Positions 48,501 through 60,000 of a stretch of 64,000 nucleotides of DNA are shown here, one piece after another; position 1 is the first letter of the stretch; every line of letters begins with the position of its first letter. The stretch is from Onchocerca volvulus. Lineage: Eukaryota > Nematoda > Chromadorea > Rhabditida > Onchocercidae. The stretch spans positions 20,050,603 through 20,114,602 of the forward strand of contig HG738137.1 of the NCBI GenBank assembly GCA_000499405.2, written 5' to 3'. The notes below the pieces were generated by a model. That model had not been told where the DNA came from and searched no databases. It worked only from the letters and a program-made list of their open reading frames with translations. Made by a program: the position numbers and the translations under genes.

Positions 48501-49281
48501 CATTTGATCATCTGTCAATGATCATGTAAGAATCAACTTCACATGCTTATTCAAATACTATTTAAATATTGCCAAAACATCTGAAAACTGAAGCACTCTT
48601 CTAAAAGACAAAATCAGGCATATCCGTTACAAGTGAAAAAAGCTTTCAGTGTGTTTCAGTCTCAATGATTTTCGGTAATTTTCGCTGGCATTTTGTTAGC
48701 ATGATCTTTTTGATTCTTAAATTTAATTTGCACAATTCTCAAAAGCTCTATTTCAAAAGAAACATAATTTATGACACTTAAAAGTACTGTTCAAAATTTT
48801 AAGTTTTGAGCAATTGCGGAGGCTAGAACCGAGATTTTCTCTTTAGTTTTACACAGAAAATCATAGTGAGCTGACAATTAGAATTAACTTTCGATAAAAG
48901 CTGAAAAAATCTAATAGGTCTTATTAAACAAAATATCGGTATTACATCTTCAAAAATATTACAGGTAATAGCTTTTTAGTGATATCAATCACCAATTTTT
49001 CGCAAAATTTAGCACATTATACGATATTCTACAGATCTCTGTAAAAATATTAGTCTTCTTCAGAAAATGGGTAGTTTTTAGGCGACTTTCTCATTGGGTA
49101 AAAGAGATTCCAGCATAAATTTAGCCGAAATAAAGTGCCGTAGAAAAATCAATGCAGAAACGGGGATATCATCATTGTTACAGTCACGATCTAATTAATG
49201 ACTTTCAAATCTTCTCAACATTTTGATCTTTTTTCTTTTTTTGTTTATTTAATTATTCACAACTGATTGGCTTCTTTTAAC
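45591..49281. other. Intergenic stretch
   Basis: No supported gene. A 28-codon open segment after an acceptor near 46000 (ending at a TGA about 46081) might be an alternative 3' exon of the chromodomain gene. A minus-strand AATAAA at 49249-49244 is a candidate polyadenylation signal for the gene that follows. Confidence 0.45.
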
Positions 49282-51494
49282 TTATTTCGGTAAACAAGTA
49301 AATAAAAATCCTAACGCGCAACCATTACTGTCACGATCCGACACCTGCAATTAACCAATTTTTTTTCGAAATTTCTGAAGCGAAATTTTTATTAATTTTT
49401 CCCGACATTGTTCCTTCGCGTTAGATTAATATAAAATTAATTTTAATTAATGAAACTAACCACATATGTACAACGGCATTTGCCGTCTGCCGATACGCCA
49501 GGTTGTTTTAAAATACATGTTTCGTCATTAACTGATGACGGCCGGCCATCGTTTTCAGGTGTTAATACTTTGCAGTTGAATGTTGGGCCTGAAAATATGA
49601 TCATTTCTCTCAATCTTCCATCCATAAACTGAAAATAAGCATTGTTCCAAAGTCAGAAAATTATTATAGCACATGAATTATAAGTATTAATTATGTATGG
49701 ATTATGTCTTATCGAATATGGTTCATGAAATAAAGATTAATGAATATTTTCCTACTTTGAGATCAAAACAGGCTTTAATTTATTTCATGGTACTCGATAA
49801 CAAAAATGAAAAAAATTGAAATATTTCAAACCTAAGTATGGTCCATTGCCGGTATGTATAATTAATGGTTTAGCTGATACATGTGTTTGGATAGATCGAA
49901 TAGTGTTATCATTTTTAACACTTTTTTTATCGTTAAACTGTTCCACCAGTTGAGATTTTATAATTGCTGCATCTAAGGATGAACGCGATTCGGATAAACG
50001 TCGTGCAAAATCGCTCAGCCTATACATATATATTTTTTCAGAATTTTTACTTCACTTTAATTATTTGTAATATAAGTTTTAAAAAGTAAAAAAATTGAAA
50101 ATTTTTTCAACTAATCAAGAACTCGAATAAGGCCAATTAATTCCATTTTCGGAAAGAATAAGACGAAGGAAAAATAAATGATTATAAATCGATGATGTGA
50201 AGTCCTAAGATTTCTAATTTCGCTGTCATTACTATTGTCAAGAAAAGATATAAATAAGCTGTAGTTTGAGAATCGCCAAATGAAGTTAATATACAGGAAT
50301 ATTTTCATTTCTTTATTATCGTATTCCTAATCATTCTTCACTCTTTTTCAGTCACGCTAATGAAATATCTTGGCGTTATTCATTATGCACTTGAAAGCCA
50401 AAAATTCCGATAAATTTTAAGCGTTTAAAATTGCAAATGAAAAAACCAGAAGATCAATACAGTAAATATATTGAATAATTTTAATTTATTTATATTTCAG
50501 GAATTTCCCGATCTCTTGCCTTATTCATTTATCATTATGATGATCTGCGATATTTTCTTACCTTAGTTATAATACAACAAATTAATCCTGATAAACTGAA
50601 TTCACTACACATAAAAAAAATCTATAGAATCTTTGGAACGATTTTTCAAGATAATGATATACATCTCTAGAAGTCCCATAAACTTTTCCAGCATCATGCT
50701 AGTGATCGGAAGCAAAGATTAAACAAACATCTAAATGTGATCAAGATCAAACGAAGATCAGAATGCGAGGTTAGTTGAAATTAATAAAGCTAAAGAAATG
50801 TTAGGTTAATAAGCTTCATTTATGTAAGGCCTGATTATTATTATTCATCGTGCGAATTCAGTAAGATGAATTAAAATATGCAAAAATCACTGCCATGCAA
50901 GGAAAGCAAATGAAAGAAGATAGCACCACGTCGAAGTTTTCATTTCATAGCAAAACTCAAAGATAAAAGGTCAAAACACCACTTTCCAACATGATTAAAT
51001 CTTAGTCGTACTTCGGCTCACAATTCACCTTTCACTACTGAATCGATATCACTGGACTATTAGGAACTCTGTATCGATAAGCCCTCTGAATATGCCTAAC
51101 ACAGGAATACTGAGAGGAAAAATAAAATTCCGGACGTATAGCACATTAATTAATTAATCACTTAACTAATTAACCACATTAATAGTACCAATGTATTTGC
51201 TCAAAAATGAGCAAAAACGCTTCATTTTCCTAAAAAAACTTCAGAAATAATGGATGATGCTTATTGTTGTTTTGTTGTGGTTTTTGATCTTAATCATAGC
51301 TACTACTGTAGCTTAGAACATTTCTTGATGTTCGCCTATCATTACTATTCTTAACATTAACACTGTAACTACTAATTATAGGCCTAATTTATTGTCAACA
51401 ACGGCCGAGATGACTGCCCAATATTCTGCTGATGTTGTTGCTGCCGTCGTTTTTCTTGTCGCTGCTGCTGCTGCTGTAGTTGTTGTTGTTGCCG

Positions 51495-51529
<35 letters not shown>

Positions 51530-54500
51530 GTTGTCTTTGTTGCTGCCGCTGTTGTTCCTGTTGCTTTTGTCGTTCTTTTTGCCGCTGTTGCTGCTCCTGC
51601 TGCCGTTGTCTTTGTCGCTGCCGTTGTTGTTCTTGTTGCTGCTGTCTTTGTTTTTCCTGCTGCTGTTTTTCTTGTAACAAATTTATGGATTTGGTAGTAG
51701 TTCGTTTTGTCGTTGTCGCTGTTGTGGTACTTCTATGACGTGTTGTCAGTCTGAAATTGTTTAAACAGTGATTTATATTTTATGTGATGTTATCCATTGG
51801 TACAGTATCTTCATTTTAATAGCTAATCTGATTAAATATTTCGTCGAAAATCATCACGAAATTCAGTTATATATCGTATATTTGAGCTGCAAAGAAACGC
51901 AAACTAAAAGTCGCTGTAGGCGAGATGAGAGTGTAATGCCAGTAATTTACGGTATTTCGTAAGTCTTTACTTTTAATTGTCTAGCGAATAATGAGTAAAT
52001 ATCCACAATGACTAGGTAGTAGTACCGTACAAGTATGATTTACAATAGTGCAGTAGTAGAATGCAAGCACTGTCGCTGTAGAAAAAGTTTAGGAGATCTG
52101 CTGAAATATAGATCTCCAAGTTTATGGCATACACTCTTGGATCATTAGTTCTAAATTTCTTGATTATCAATGATTATTTCTGATTGTTGTTAATAAGATG
52201 ATGACTTCGAATCCAAAATGAATGTAACTGTCCACAACAACATTTAACAGAAAAATCGAACAGTCCATACGAGTGCAGAAGATTGGCCAAATAGCTGGCA
52301 CGAGTATATATTTATTTTGCCGTGCACTGGTTTTATTACCGAAAACACACTCAAAGTTTTTTTTTTTTTGGAAAAACTTTAAAGCTCAAAAAAAAAAAGA
52401 AAAAACAAAAGCTGTTAACTATCTAAGTTCTTTGTTGTCGGCAAAAACCGAAATATTTATGGTATAATCAGAACGGAATAACCCAAGTAATTCGTGTAGA
52501 AGAATTTACTAATATTTTCAAGCAAATGAGTCACTTATCCATACATGGAAATTCCCACATCTTCCGATTTGCTATTCGAGATTTACTATTTGTTATCTTC
52601 CGATTTGATTTGTTATTATCGGCACCGTGTGAAATGTTAAGATGTCAATTATTAGTAGTGTTGCGAGAAATGAGGGTCGTGAGAATTTCGATCTTATCCA
52701 TAGTCTTCGTGACTGTCCGAAATTTCGAGAGATTCATGAAATCAATTTTTTAATTCAGTCATTTTTGTAATTTTTAGTTGTTGTTTCTGATATTTACTCA
52801 ATAATTTACTTGATTTTATGCTTCCTTAATGTAACTCTGTAAGTAGCCTACTTGTTCGAAATGAGATAAGACTGTTGTATTCCATAGTTTTTGGTACTGT
52901 TTTGGCACTAGGCTAGATATACGATGGATATATCCAAAAAACGGGGGAAAAAACTCAAGAAGAAAGTTTTGCTGACTGAAAGGGTCTTACCCGAATATTT
53001 CAACTCTTTCCTTGATACCTAAACGCCGAGTAACTTAACTTGCAATAGAATTCAACTTGGTTCCTATTTCTGTTCTGTATTTATTGGACGAGAATAAAAT
53101 TTCAGTAAATTCGACTGATCAAGCAACGCAATCATCACCACCACAAAGTAAGTCTTTAACTGTCAATTCAAGTTAAAGTTATCTTTTTTACAAAAAATTC
53201 GACAATGACCAGTCTTTTATATGACTAATGTATGAACCTCCGGCCACTATCAAACCTAGGGATGATCCATATAGAAAAGGGAACTTTGGGGGGGAACATC
53301 ATCAGTATCGGCAGCAACATTGAGCGAATCAACGCGAACGCTTTCTTCTGATTTGGCATATGCAATTCGCAGTCCTTTTGAAGTCAATCCTTATATCCCT
53401 ACTACATCGGCGTCTTCAACAGATCAGTTTCTTCAGCATCATATCAGTGACAAATCAATTCCAATCCAAAATCAAGGCGGTTTCAACGGCAATCCAGAGA
53501 ATCACTACTACTATTTTTTATATTTGTCGTTATTATCCGATGGTTTTATTTATGAATTTTTAATCTCGATCGACAAAATTTTCATCAAAAATATCAAATT
53601 TTAATTAGAACATTGTAAATTGTTCAAAAATTTTAAATTAATTCCAAGAAAAGAAATCTAACCTTTGATTGACTGGTTTTTTAGTAACTGGTGTTGTAGT
53701 TCTTCTTATATCAGGTTGTTCGAAAGAAAATTTATCGAATGGCTTATAAGGTTCGACATATTTTTGTCTCGGTAAAGGAGTTGACCAAGCTGGCATTTTA
53801 CGAGTAATAATTGGTACCTGAAAGCTATTTGTCCATCAAATTTTCTGTTCTGCTCATTACTATAAGGATTTAGTGCCAATAAAAATATTATCTGTTATAT
53901 TCTGCATCCTTAAATTATTGCATCATTCACTTAATTAATCTACTATCGTAATATGTAGGGAAACATACGCTTGTTCTTCCAGCATTTTTGCCGTTTTTAT
54001 GCAAAATAAATGTTGGCAAATAAGGTACTAATTCATCGTATATATCGTTTCTGTCAGCCAACTTTTTGAAATCATCTTCGAAGTTGTAATCAAATGATTT
54101 CGGATTACTAAACTCTGTCTCATCGAACAGCTTATTTTCTGCAAATCATTATAAAAAACGAAAAAAAAAAAATTTCGGTATTAGTTATAATATTCTTAAT
54201 ACTATACAATTATAGTACCAAAGATATTTGATAATTTTTGATATCTGTTTAATCTTAATCAAAATCATTAGGAATTTTAAGCATAGAAAGAAGAAAGAAA
54301 GCTTTGTATGTTATTTAATTACCCTTCATATTAACTGTCTTTTTGATTTTTGTAAGAAGCCAAATAGTGGGCCAAAATGGAGAAGTCCAAGCATGGAGTT
54401 CAAAAATGAGGCCCAAAATTTTGGTCCAAGAAGCGGTGAATAGTATCGTGCAAATTTGTATTTTTATCCCAGTAATAAAAGCTGTTGTTGTGACTAACTT

Positions 54501-55379
54501 TTTATGATCTTATAAATAATCGAGTTAAAGGTATTTTACATTCTTTCGCTTTTTCTTTGCGATCTCAAAAAATTGAGAAAGTAGTTCTTTCTAATTTAGA
54601 ACAAAAGCTACGAATAATTTTTGACAGCTTTTTTCAATCAAGCAAAATAAGGCAAAAAATTTTTTTAAATCAGAAATATACCGTAGAAATTGGTTACTTT
54701 TCATTTAAATTAGAATTGAAATTTGCTGAAAAAATTCTGAACAATTTTCAAAAAAAAAGCTTACTGGTGAGTCAGTATTTTTTTTTTTTTTTTTGCAATA
54801 GTTTTATGAAATTATTCTGCAGAAATAAGTAATTGAATTTCGTTATGAGAAAATGGGCGAAAGAAATACAAAGCTAAGATAAAATTCCATTCGACTCAGA
54901 AATTTATCAAAATGGAGCACTCAGAGCTATGGGTTTTATGTTCGATAATATGTGAAATTGGAAAAGAGAAATGAAAGAAAACTGAGCTTTTATGTAGGCT
55001 GTTAGCTTCAATTCTATTGAGTACGTGGATCACATATGTGATTCAAAAATCTCTTAACTTAGATTCAAATCTTTTTGAATTCGTATAATTACGTAGCACT
55101 TGATGGCAAAGCCAGCAAAATGTTTTCTGCTCAGTTTGAAGTTATCAGAGTTAAAAATTTTCATATCTTCAAAATTAGCATTTAAAAAGAGTCAGTGAGT
55201 ATATTCGCTGATTGAATCGTAATCAAACGGATAATCGACGATAAAAGCTTACGGATTCCATGGTTTTGACCTTCGGTGACCGCCTTCGAAGCTATTGCAA
55301 GGAATAAAATAAAAAGTGCTGCAAGTGAATGAGGCGTTGACAACCTGCAGTGCTGCTTCCATGAAATTATATTTTGCAT
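49282..55379 (-). CDS. Secreted protein with Thr-rich and Gln/Arg-rich tracts and Cys-containing tail, seven exons
   Basis: Exons on the minus strand: 55379-55253, 54138-53969, 53817-53663, 51750-51403, 50019-49832, 49588-49461 and 49344-49282. They join in phase to 392 residues. The N-terminus has basic residues, then the hydrophobic core LAALFILFLAIASKA, a likely cleaved signal peptide. An acidic, aromatic segment follows (NFEDDFKKLADRND), then a Pro-rich part, then TTRHRSTTTATTTKRTTTK, a candidate O-glycosylated mucin-like stretch. Next comes about 85 residues of almost pure Gln with Arg, Lys and Glu. The last 100 residues hold six cysteines: FNCKVL, TCIL, KCRC, GCALG, FTCLP. They probably form a small disulphide domain. 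I do not recognise the family; it is likely nematode-specific. The donor after the Gln tract (GGCC/GTTG) is weak. Reading through the sixth donor would instead stop after VSFIN. Confidence 0.75.
51432..51672 (-). repeat. CAG/CTG-type triplet tract encoding the Gln/Arg-rich region
   Basis: Interrupted CAG, CAA and CGA/CGG triplets on the minus strand, including a run of about ten uninterrupted Gln codons. All shifted and reverse frames stay open (Ala/Val- or Leu-rich), which explains overlapping long ORFs here. Such tracts expand and contract easily. Confidence 0.85.
53106..53604 (+). CDS. Candidate exons of a gene nested in the intron on the opposite strand
   Basis: Two plus-strand segments, 53106-53147 and 53306-53604, are bounded by TTTCAG, GTAAGT and CATCAG signals and join in phase 1. 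They encode a Ser/Thr/Gln-rich peptide (NSTDQATQSSPPQ, then AATLSESTRTLSSDLAY, VNPYIPTTSASSTDQF). The composition is far from random AT-rich DNA until about codon 85, after which it becomes AT-driven and stops at 53604. They lie in the 1.9 kb intron between exons 3 and 4 of the secreted-protein gene. No 5' exon found. It may be the C-terminal part of a transcription factor or a pseudogene; not recognised. Confidence 0.35.
54557..54775 (+). other. Exon-like open segment inside intron 1 of the secreted-protein gene
   Basis: A plus-strand segment of about 65 codons, rich in Lys, Phe and Leu (EKVVLSNLEQKLRIIFDSFF), ends at a strong donor (CTG/GTGAGT at 54766-54771). It might belong with the candidate exons at 53106-53604 or be an unrelated relic. 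No recognised similarity. Confidence 0.2.
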
Positions 55380-56343
55380 CTTTTTTATTTTGTCATCAAC
55401 AAATAACTCCCTAAACCTAAATATGAATATGAATACTCACGAATCTTTTAAAATCATAAACCAACAAGAGATTCAAATAGCTACTGAAGCGGATTTGGTC
55501 GATTTTTAAACGAAACCAAAAATTGAAATGACAACTATAAACATCAAAAAAAAAAAAGTAAAATGAAATGAAATAAAAATGAATTTAAGCAGATGAATAA
55601 GAAATCAAAGATGGAGATTGCCCTGAAAATGAATCAAATAACATGGAATCTGATTCTTAAAAATCAATGTTACTTTTGATTAGCAACGCACACTACAAGA
55701 TTTGGAATGCAGCTATAAATTGCTACAATAATTGGGAAGTTGATCAGTGAAAGAATAGGACATCTGTCACATCGCTTTCACAATTTTTGCGACAGATAAA
55801 TTATTTTCATTACTACGACATTATTATAATTAATGGAACATGAATAATATCGTGAATTTATCAACATCGATTGTAAAATCATGAAAATCGTGCAACTTTT
55901 TGCATGACTTATTGCACAAAGTCATAATTCGTTTTCAGTTCTTTAATTTCTAGAACTGTAGAAAGTTAAGTTATATAAATGACAAAATTGTGCCATATAA
56001 GCAAAAATAGAAGACAAAGATAGATTCTGGATTTTAGAATTGGATGAATGGCCAGAAAAAATGTGGGAAAGATTTTCATTCTTGAAATTTATTTAAAAAA
56101 TAAGAACAATGTTACAAGGGAGAGCCATTCGGTAAGGCTTATTGAGCCAATCAAAAAAGTAAGTCCAGAGTCTTCAACAAAAATAAAGAATAAGAATTTT
56201 TACGATACGTTTTGAAAAGTAATTAGAAAATTGATTTCTAGCTTAAAGTATGTGGAATGTTTTGTTGTCAGACAAAAATGGATTTCTAAACAACAATTTG
56301 GTGTATTTGTAAATAGCGCAAGAATCGTTAAAAGTTTCGTCCT

Positions 56344-56374
<31 letters not shown>

Positions 56375-59300
56375 ACTCAATCTTCATATTTTTTGAAAAA
56401 AAATTTGTATATCTAAATAAAGATTGGATTCGTAAATCAAGAGCAATAAGTTCACTGAGTGAGAACTAGGTAGAAAAAATGTCATAAATTTAACCATTTC
56501 TTGGATTTTAAACACTTTAAATTGAATTCCTTATTTGAATTCTCGTCTTTGGTACAAAGATCATTTCGAACCAGAAAATGGATTAGATTAGGATGAATGA
56601 TGCTACGCAATTGCACTATTGATTCGATGCTTTCTGATTTTTCATGATTTCAATTCATTCATTTACAAGTGCTTCGCAGTATTTTTCTCACATTGGCAAT
56701 GATGTTTGCTTCGAACGAGAAGGAGCTGTCAAGAATCCCAAAGGATGTTCGCAGTTGCTAAGAAGCTCAAAAGATTGCTCAATTGGCAAAGATTCTAACT
56801 CGATTTGTTTTTATTTTTATGCTAATTTTAGGTGAATGGTCGGGTTAACATTCTTACTGAAGTGTATCAGAAGATAAAAGAAAATTTAAAAATTAAGTCC
56901 TTATAATTATATGGAAAACAATGCATGATATATAGTTTAGATGAGAACAGTGAATTACTGCACAAACAACATGATATGATACATTTTATAGCTAATTAAT
57001 GATATCTTTTCATGGAAGAAGTGTTCTGAATTTGAAAAATCTTCTGAATCAAGAAATCGTAATTTTGCAACTTAAGAAAGCTGCTTTTTTCTCTTTGAGC
57101 AGCTCAAGATGTCTTTTATACCATATTACTAATAATGTAATGCATTAAATTTGTACAAATCTCGATCAAAATAAAAGTAAAATCAATGATTCCAAAGTTG
57201 CTGAAAACTACAATGAATTTATCATAATTCAACAAATATAAAGCACTTTGATTTCGTATTTTCTTCAATTTTTTTGATTTCAGTAGCTGCAAAAATGTGC
57301 GAATAGAGCAATGCAAGATCATACCAAAAAAGGTAATAAATTATGAAAAACCATTCCATTAATAGTTGGGAATGCGAAAAAGTGAGCGAATGCGAAAAAT
57401 CCGCCATATGAGAAAAAAGTAAGAAATATTAAGCTTTTTTAAAAAAGAAATATTTCCAATTTCAAAACATTGAAAAATATATACACCACCTATGTTTATT
57501 TTTGCAATAATAGCTCGAACAACTTTTAACTAAAAAAAGAAATTGAAGATGCTAGCAACTGAACTTTACAAAATATTTCATTTGCAACAAAAAGTATGCA
57601 GTCCCATACAAATTAAAAGAAATAAAAATCTGAAAATAAAGCACAAATTTGTTAAGGGAAATCTCTAAATCATTAAGTTATCGATGAAAAACCGATTAAG
57701 TGCAGTAAAATAAGTATCGAAAAATTATAATAAAATAGTATTTTCATTTTTACCCTCTGAAGTTTTACCTCTGAAATTTATCATTATTCATTGTTAAATT
57801 ATTTGTTAAATTATGTATATATTTATAAAATAAGAAATTGTAAGAATGAAAATACATTATTTTTGTGCAAAAATTTCTTTTCTTTGACTGCGAAGAGCAA
57901 ATTATGATTGAAATTGTGGAAAGAAAATGTAGAAAGTGGAATGGAGAAGACAATTAAGAAACAAATGCGAAATAAGCAATAAAAAGTAATAAACAAAAAT
58001 GAAAATAACTATTAAATGCCAAAAGTTCTGTTGTTGGTACTATCTTTTTAAATTGCCTTGCATGCTTTGCTAATAAATCTTCTCAAATTTATTAATTTTA
58101 TTTCCCTCTAAGTTTTTCTGCAGTCTTACTTATCTTTTCGAGATTATTTAATCACTGGTTTCTATATTCAGCGCCTAAAATAGATCAGTATTATTGTCGA
58201 AGAGCATTGATCAATATTTCCGGACTAATATCATTGCAAATTGAAGTTCAAAAAACTTTTGCATGGGCGCATTAATTGTTCTTCAAAAAATATCACAGTG
58301 ATAATTTTTGCTAAAAATGACTATTATTAGATGTTTCTTAAAAAAAAAAAAAAATTAAATGTAGAAAGCAATTAGATGCAAAGAACAAAAATCAGTTTTT
58401 TATCTTTTTCTTTAATCATTTAAATTTTCCACTTCACTTTCCAATTTCTTTTCTGGCTTCCCAACATCGCACTGTATAGATTAATTACCATCAGACAGAA
58501 AAGATTATCAATTTAAAGCATCAGTTAGTTCTTATTGGCAATCCTATTAATGATAATATGACTATTGATGGCTTCTTTTTTCGAAAAAGAACTTTAGAAA
58601 AAGGACTATTTTTTATTTTTAATTTAAAAAAAAATAACGCCTCAAAAATTATTACTCCTTTTAATTATTGCATGCATTAACTAACAAAAAAGGATGAAAA
58701 ATCCCTCTTCCTCCTCATTAATTAGTTTTTTTCGATCCCAAATTGAAGATCTTGAATTAAACATCATTTTCATTTTTTAATGAAAAGATAGATAGAAAAT
58801 ATCAATTTTCAAATTTTCATCTTTTTCATGATTTTTAATAAGATGAATTTGCCTCATCTTTTATTATCTGGACAAACTTATCTTCAAAATTTATCAAATA
58901 ATTGCAGTTGTTTTTACGATTCTATAATTCGAATAAATCCTCAAGTGTAATAAGTGATGATCAAATGAACAACATTAAACTTTAAAGAGTTGTGAAATAT
59001 TAATTAGCTCAGTTGAAGTGATACTGGTCGTAAGGAGAGATCTTTACTATTCATAGATAATATTTAAAAAAAATAGTTGTTAAATTGGCAGGAACATAGC
59101 TGAGGTAAAATGAAATTAATTAAAAGGTTTGCAGATGCAAAATTTCACAGTAATTTGTTTTCCATAGGAACAAACCAGAAGCTCTTTTTTGCTATTATTT
59201 TAATTTGATTACAAGGAAAAATTTTTACTAAAATCTTATCCACTGGTTAAATAGTAATTTCCAAAGAATTTTGAATGTGTCAGAAATTAAGATCATGTTA

Positions 59301-60000
59301 AATTTTATCTGCAATCAAAGAATTTCGTTTTTTTTTTTTTTTTTTAAATGAAGACAGTTAGATGAAACTTGTACTTAAGTTTCAAAATAACAACAAAATT
59401 CATTCTTCGTTTTGCTTAAAATAATGTTTCTGTTTAAAAACTTGGTTTTGAACAACTTGCGCATAATGATCGCAGAATCATAAAATTTTCATTTATTTGC
59501 TAAGTACCTTATATCCTTCAAAAAAAGACTTTTAGAGAATTAATTTTTTAGCATTTAAATATTCTTAAGAAATTTCATCCGTAAAAGATCACTATTCTCT
59601 TTCAATTGTTATGAAAAGTAATGAGATAATTGCATTTCATGAACAAATTTTGTACTACAAAACACGATGGAAATATACATGTAAATAAACTGATAAGAAA
59701 GTTAAGGAAACATCTTAAGTAAGGAATTATCAAAAGGAATAAAGTAATCACTTCTAAAACGATTGATATAATAGTGATAAGTGTTTAGGAACGGTTTGAG
59801 AAATGATAGGGCAGATGAAGAGATTCATTGATAAAAATTTTAATTTCATCAGGATTTACAATTTGAGTCGATCAGTATTACTGATAAATAAATAAATCAT
59901 ATGTAGGGTTGATCTCTTTTGAGCAATACTGAAGCCAGAGATACTACAAGTAATTGTACTAATGATTATTTTTAAGTCAAAAGTATCGTCATTATCAGAA
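55380..60000. other. Intergenic stretch upstream of the secreted-protein gene
   Basis: Very AT-rich with poly-T runs at about 56348-56370 and 59328-59345. The ORFs seen here are short and compositionally random. The promoter of the minus-strand secreted-protein gene should lie in the first part. Confidence 0.5.

Noticed and set aside
49450..49632. Plus-strand 60-aa ORF
   Set aside because: Antisense of the exon 49588-49461 of the secreted-protein gene, whose frame is fixed by phase on both sides.
51392..51697. Plus-strand Ala/Val- and Leu-rich ORFs
   Set aside because: They are alternative readings of the triplet tract; the minus-strand Gln frame is the one that joins flanking exons in phase.
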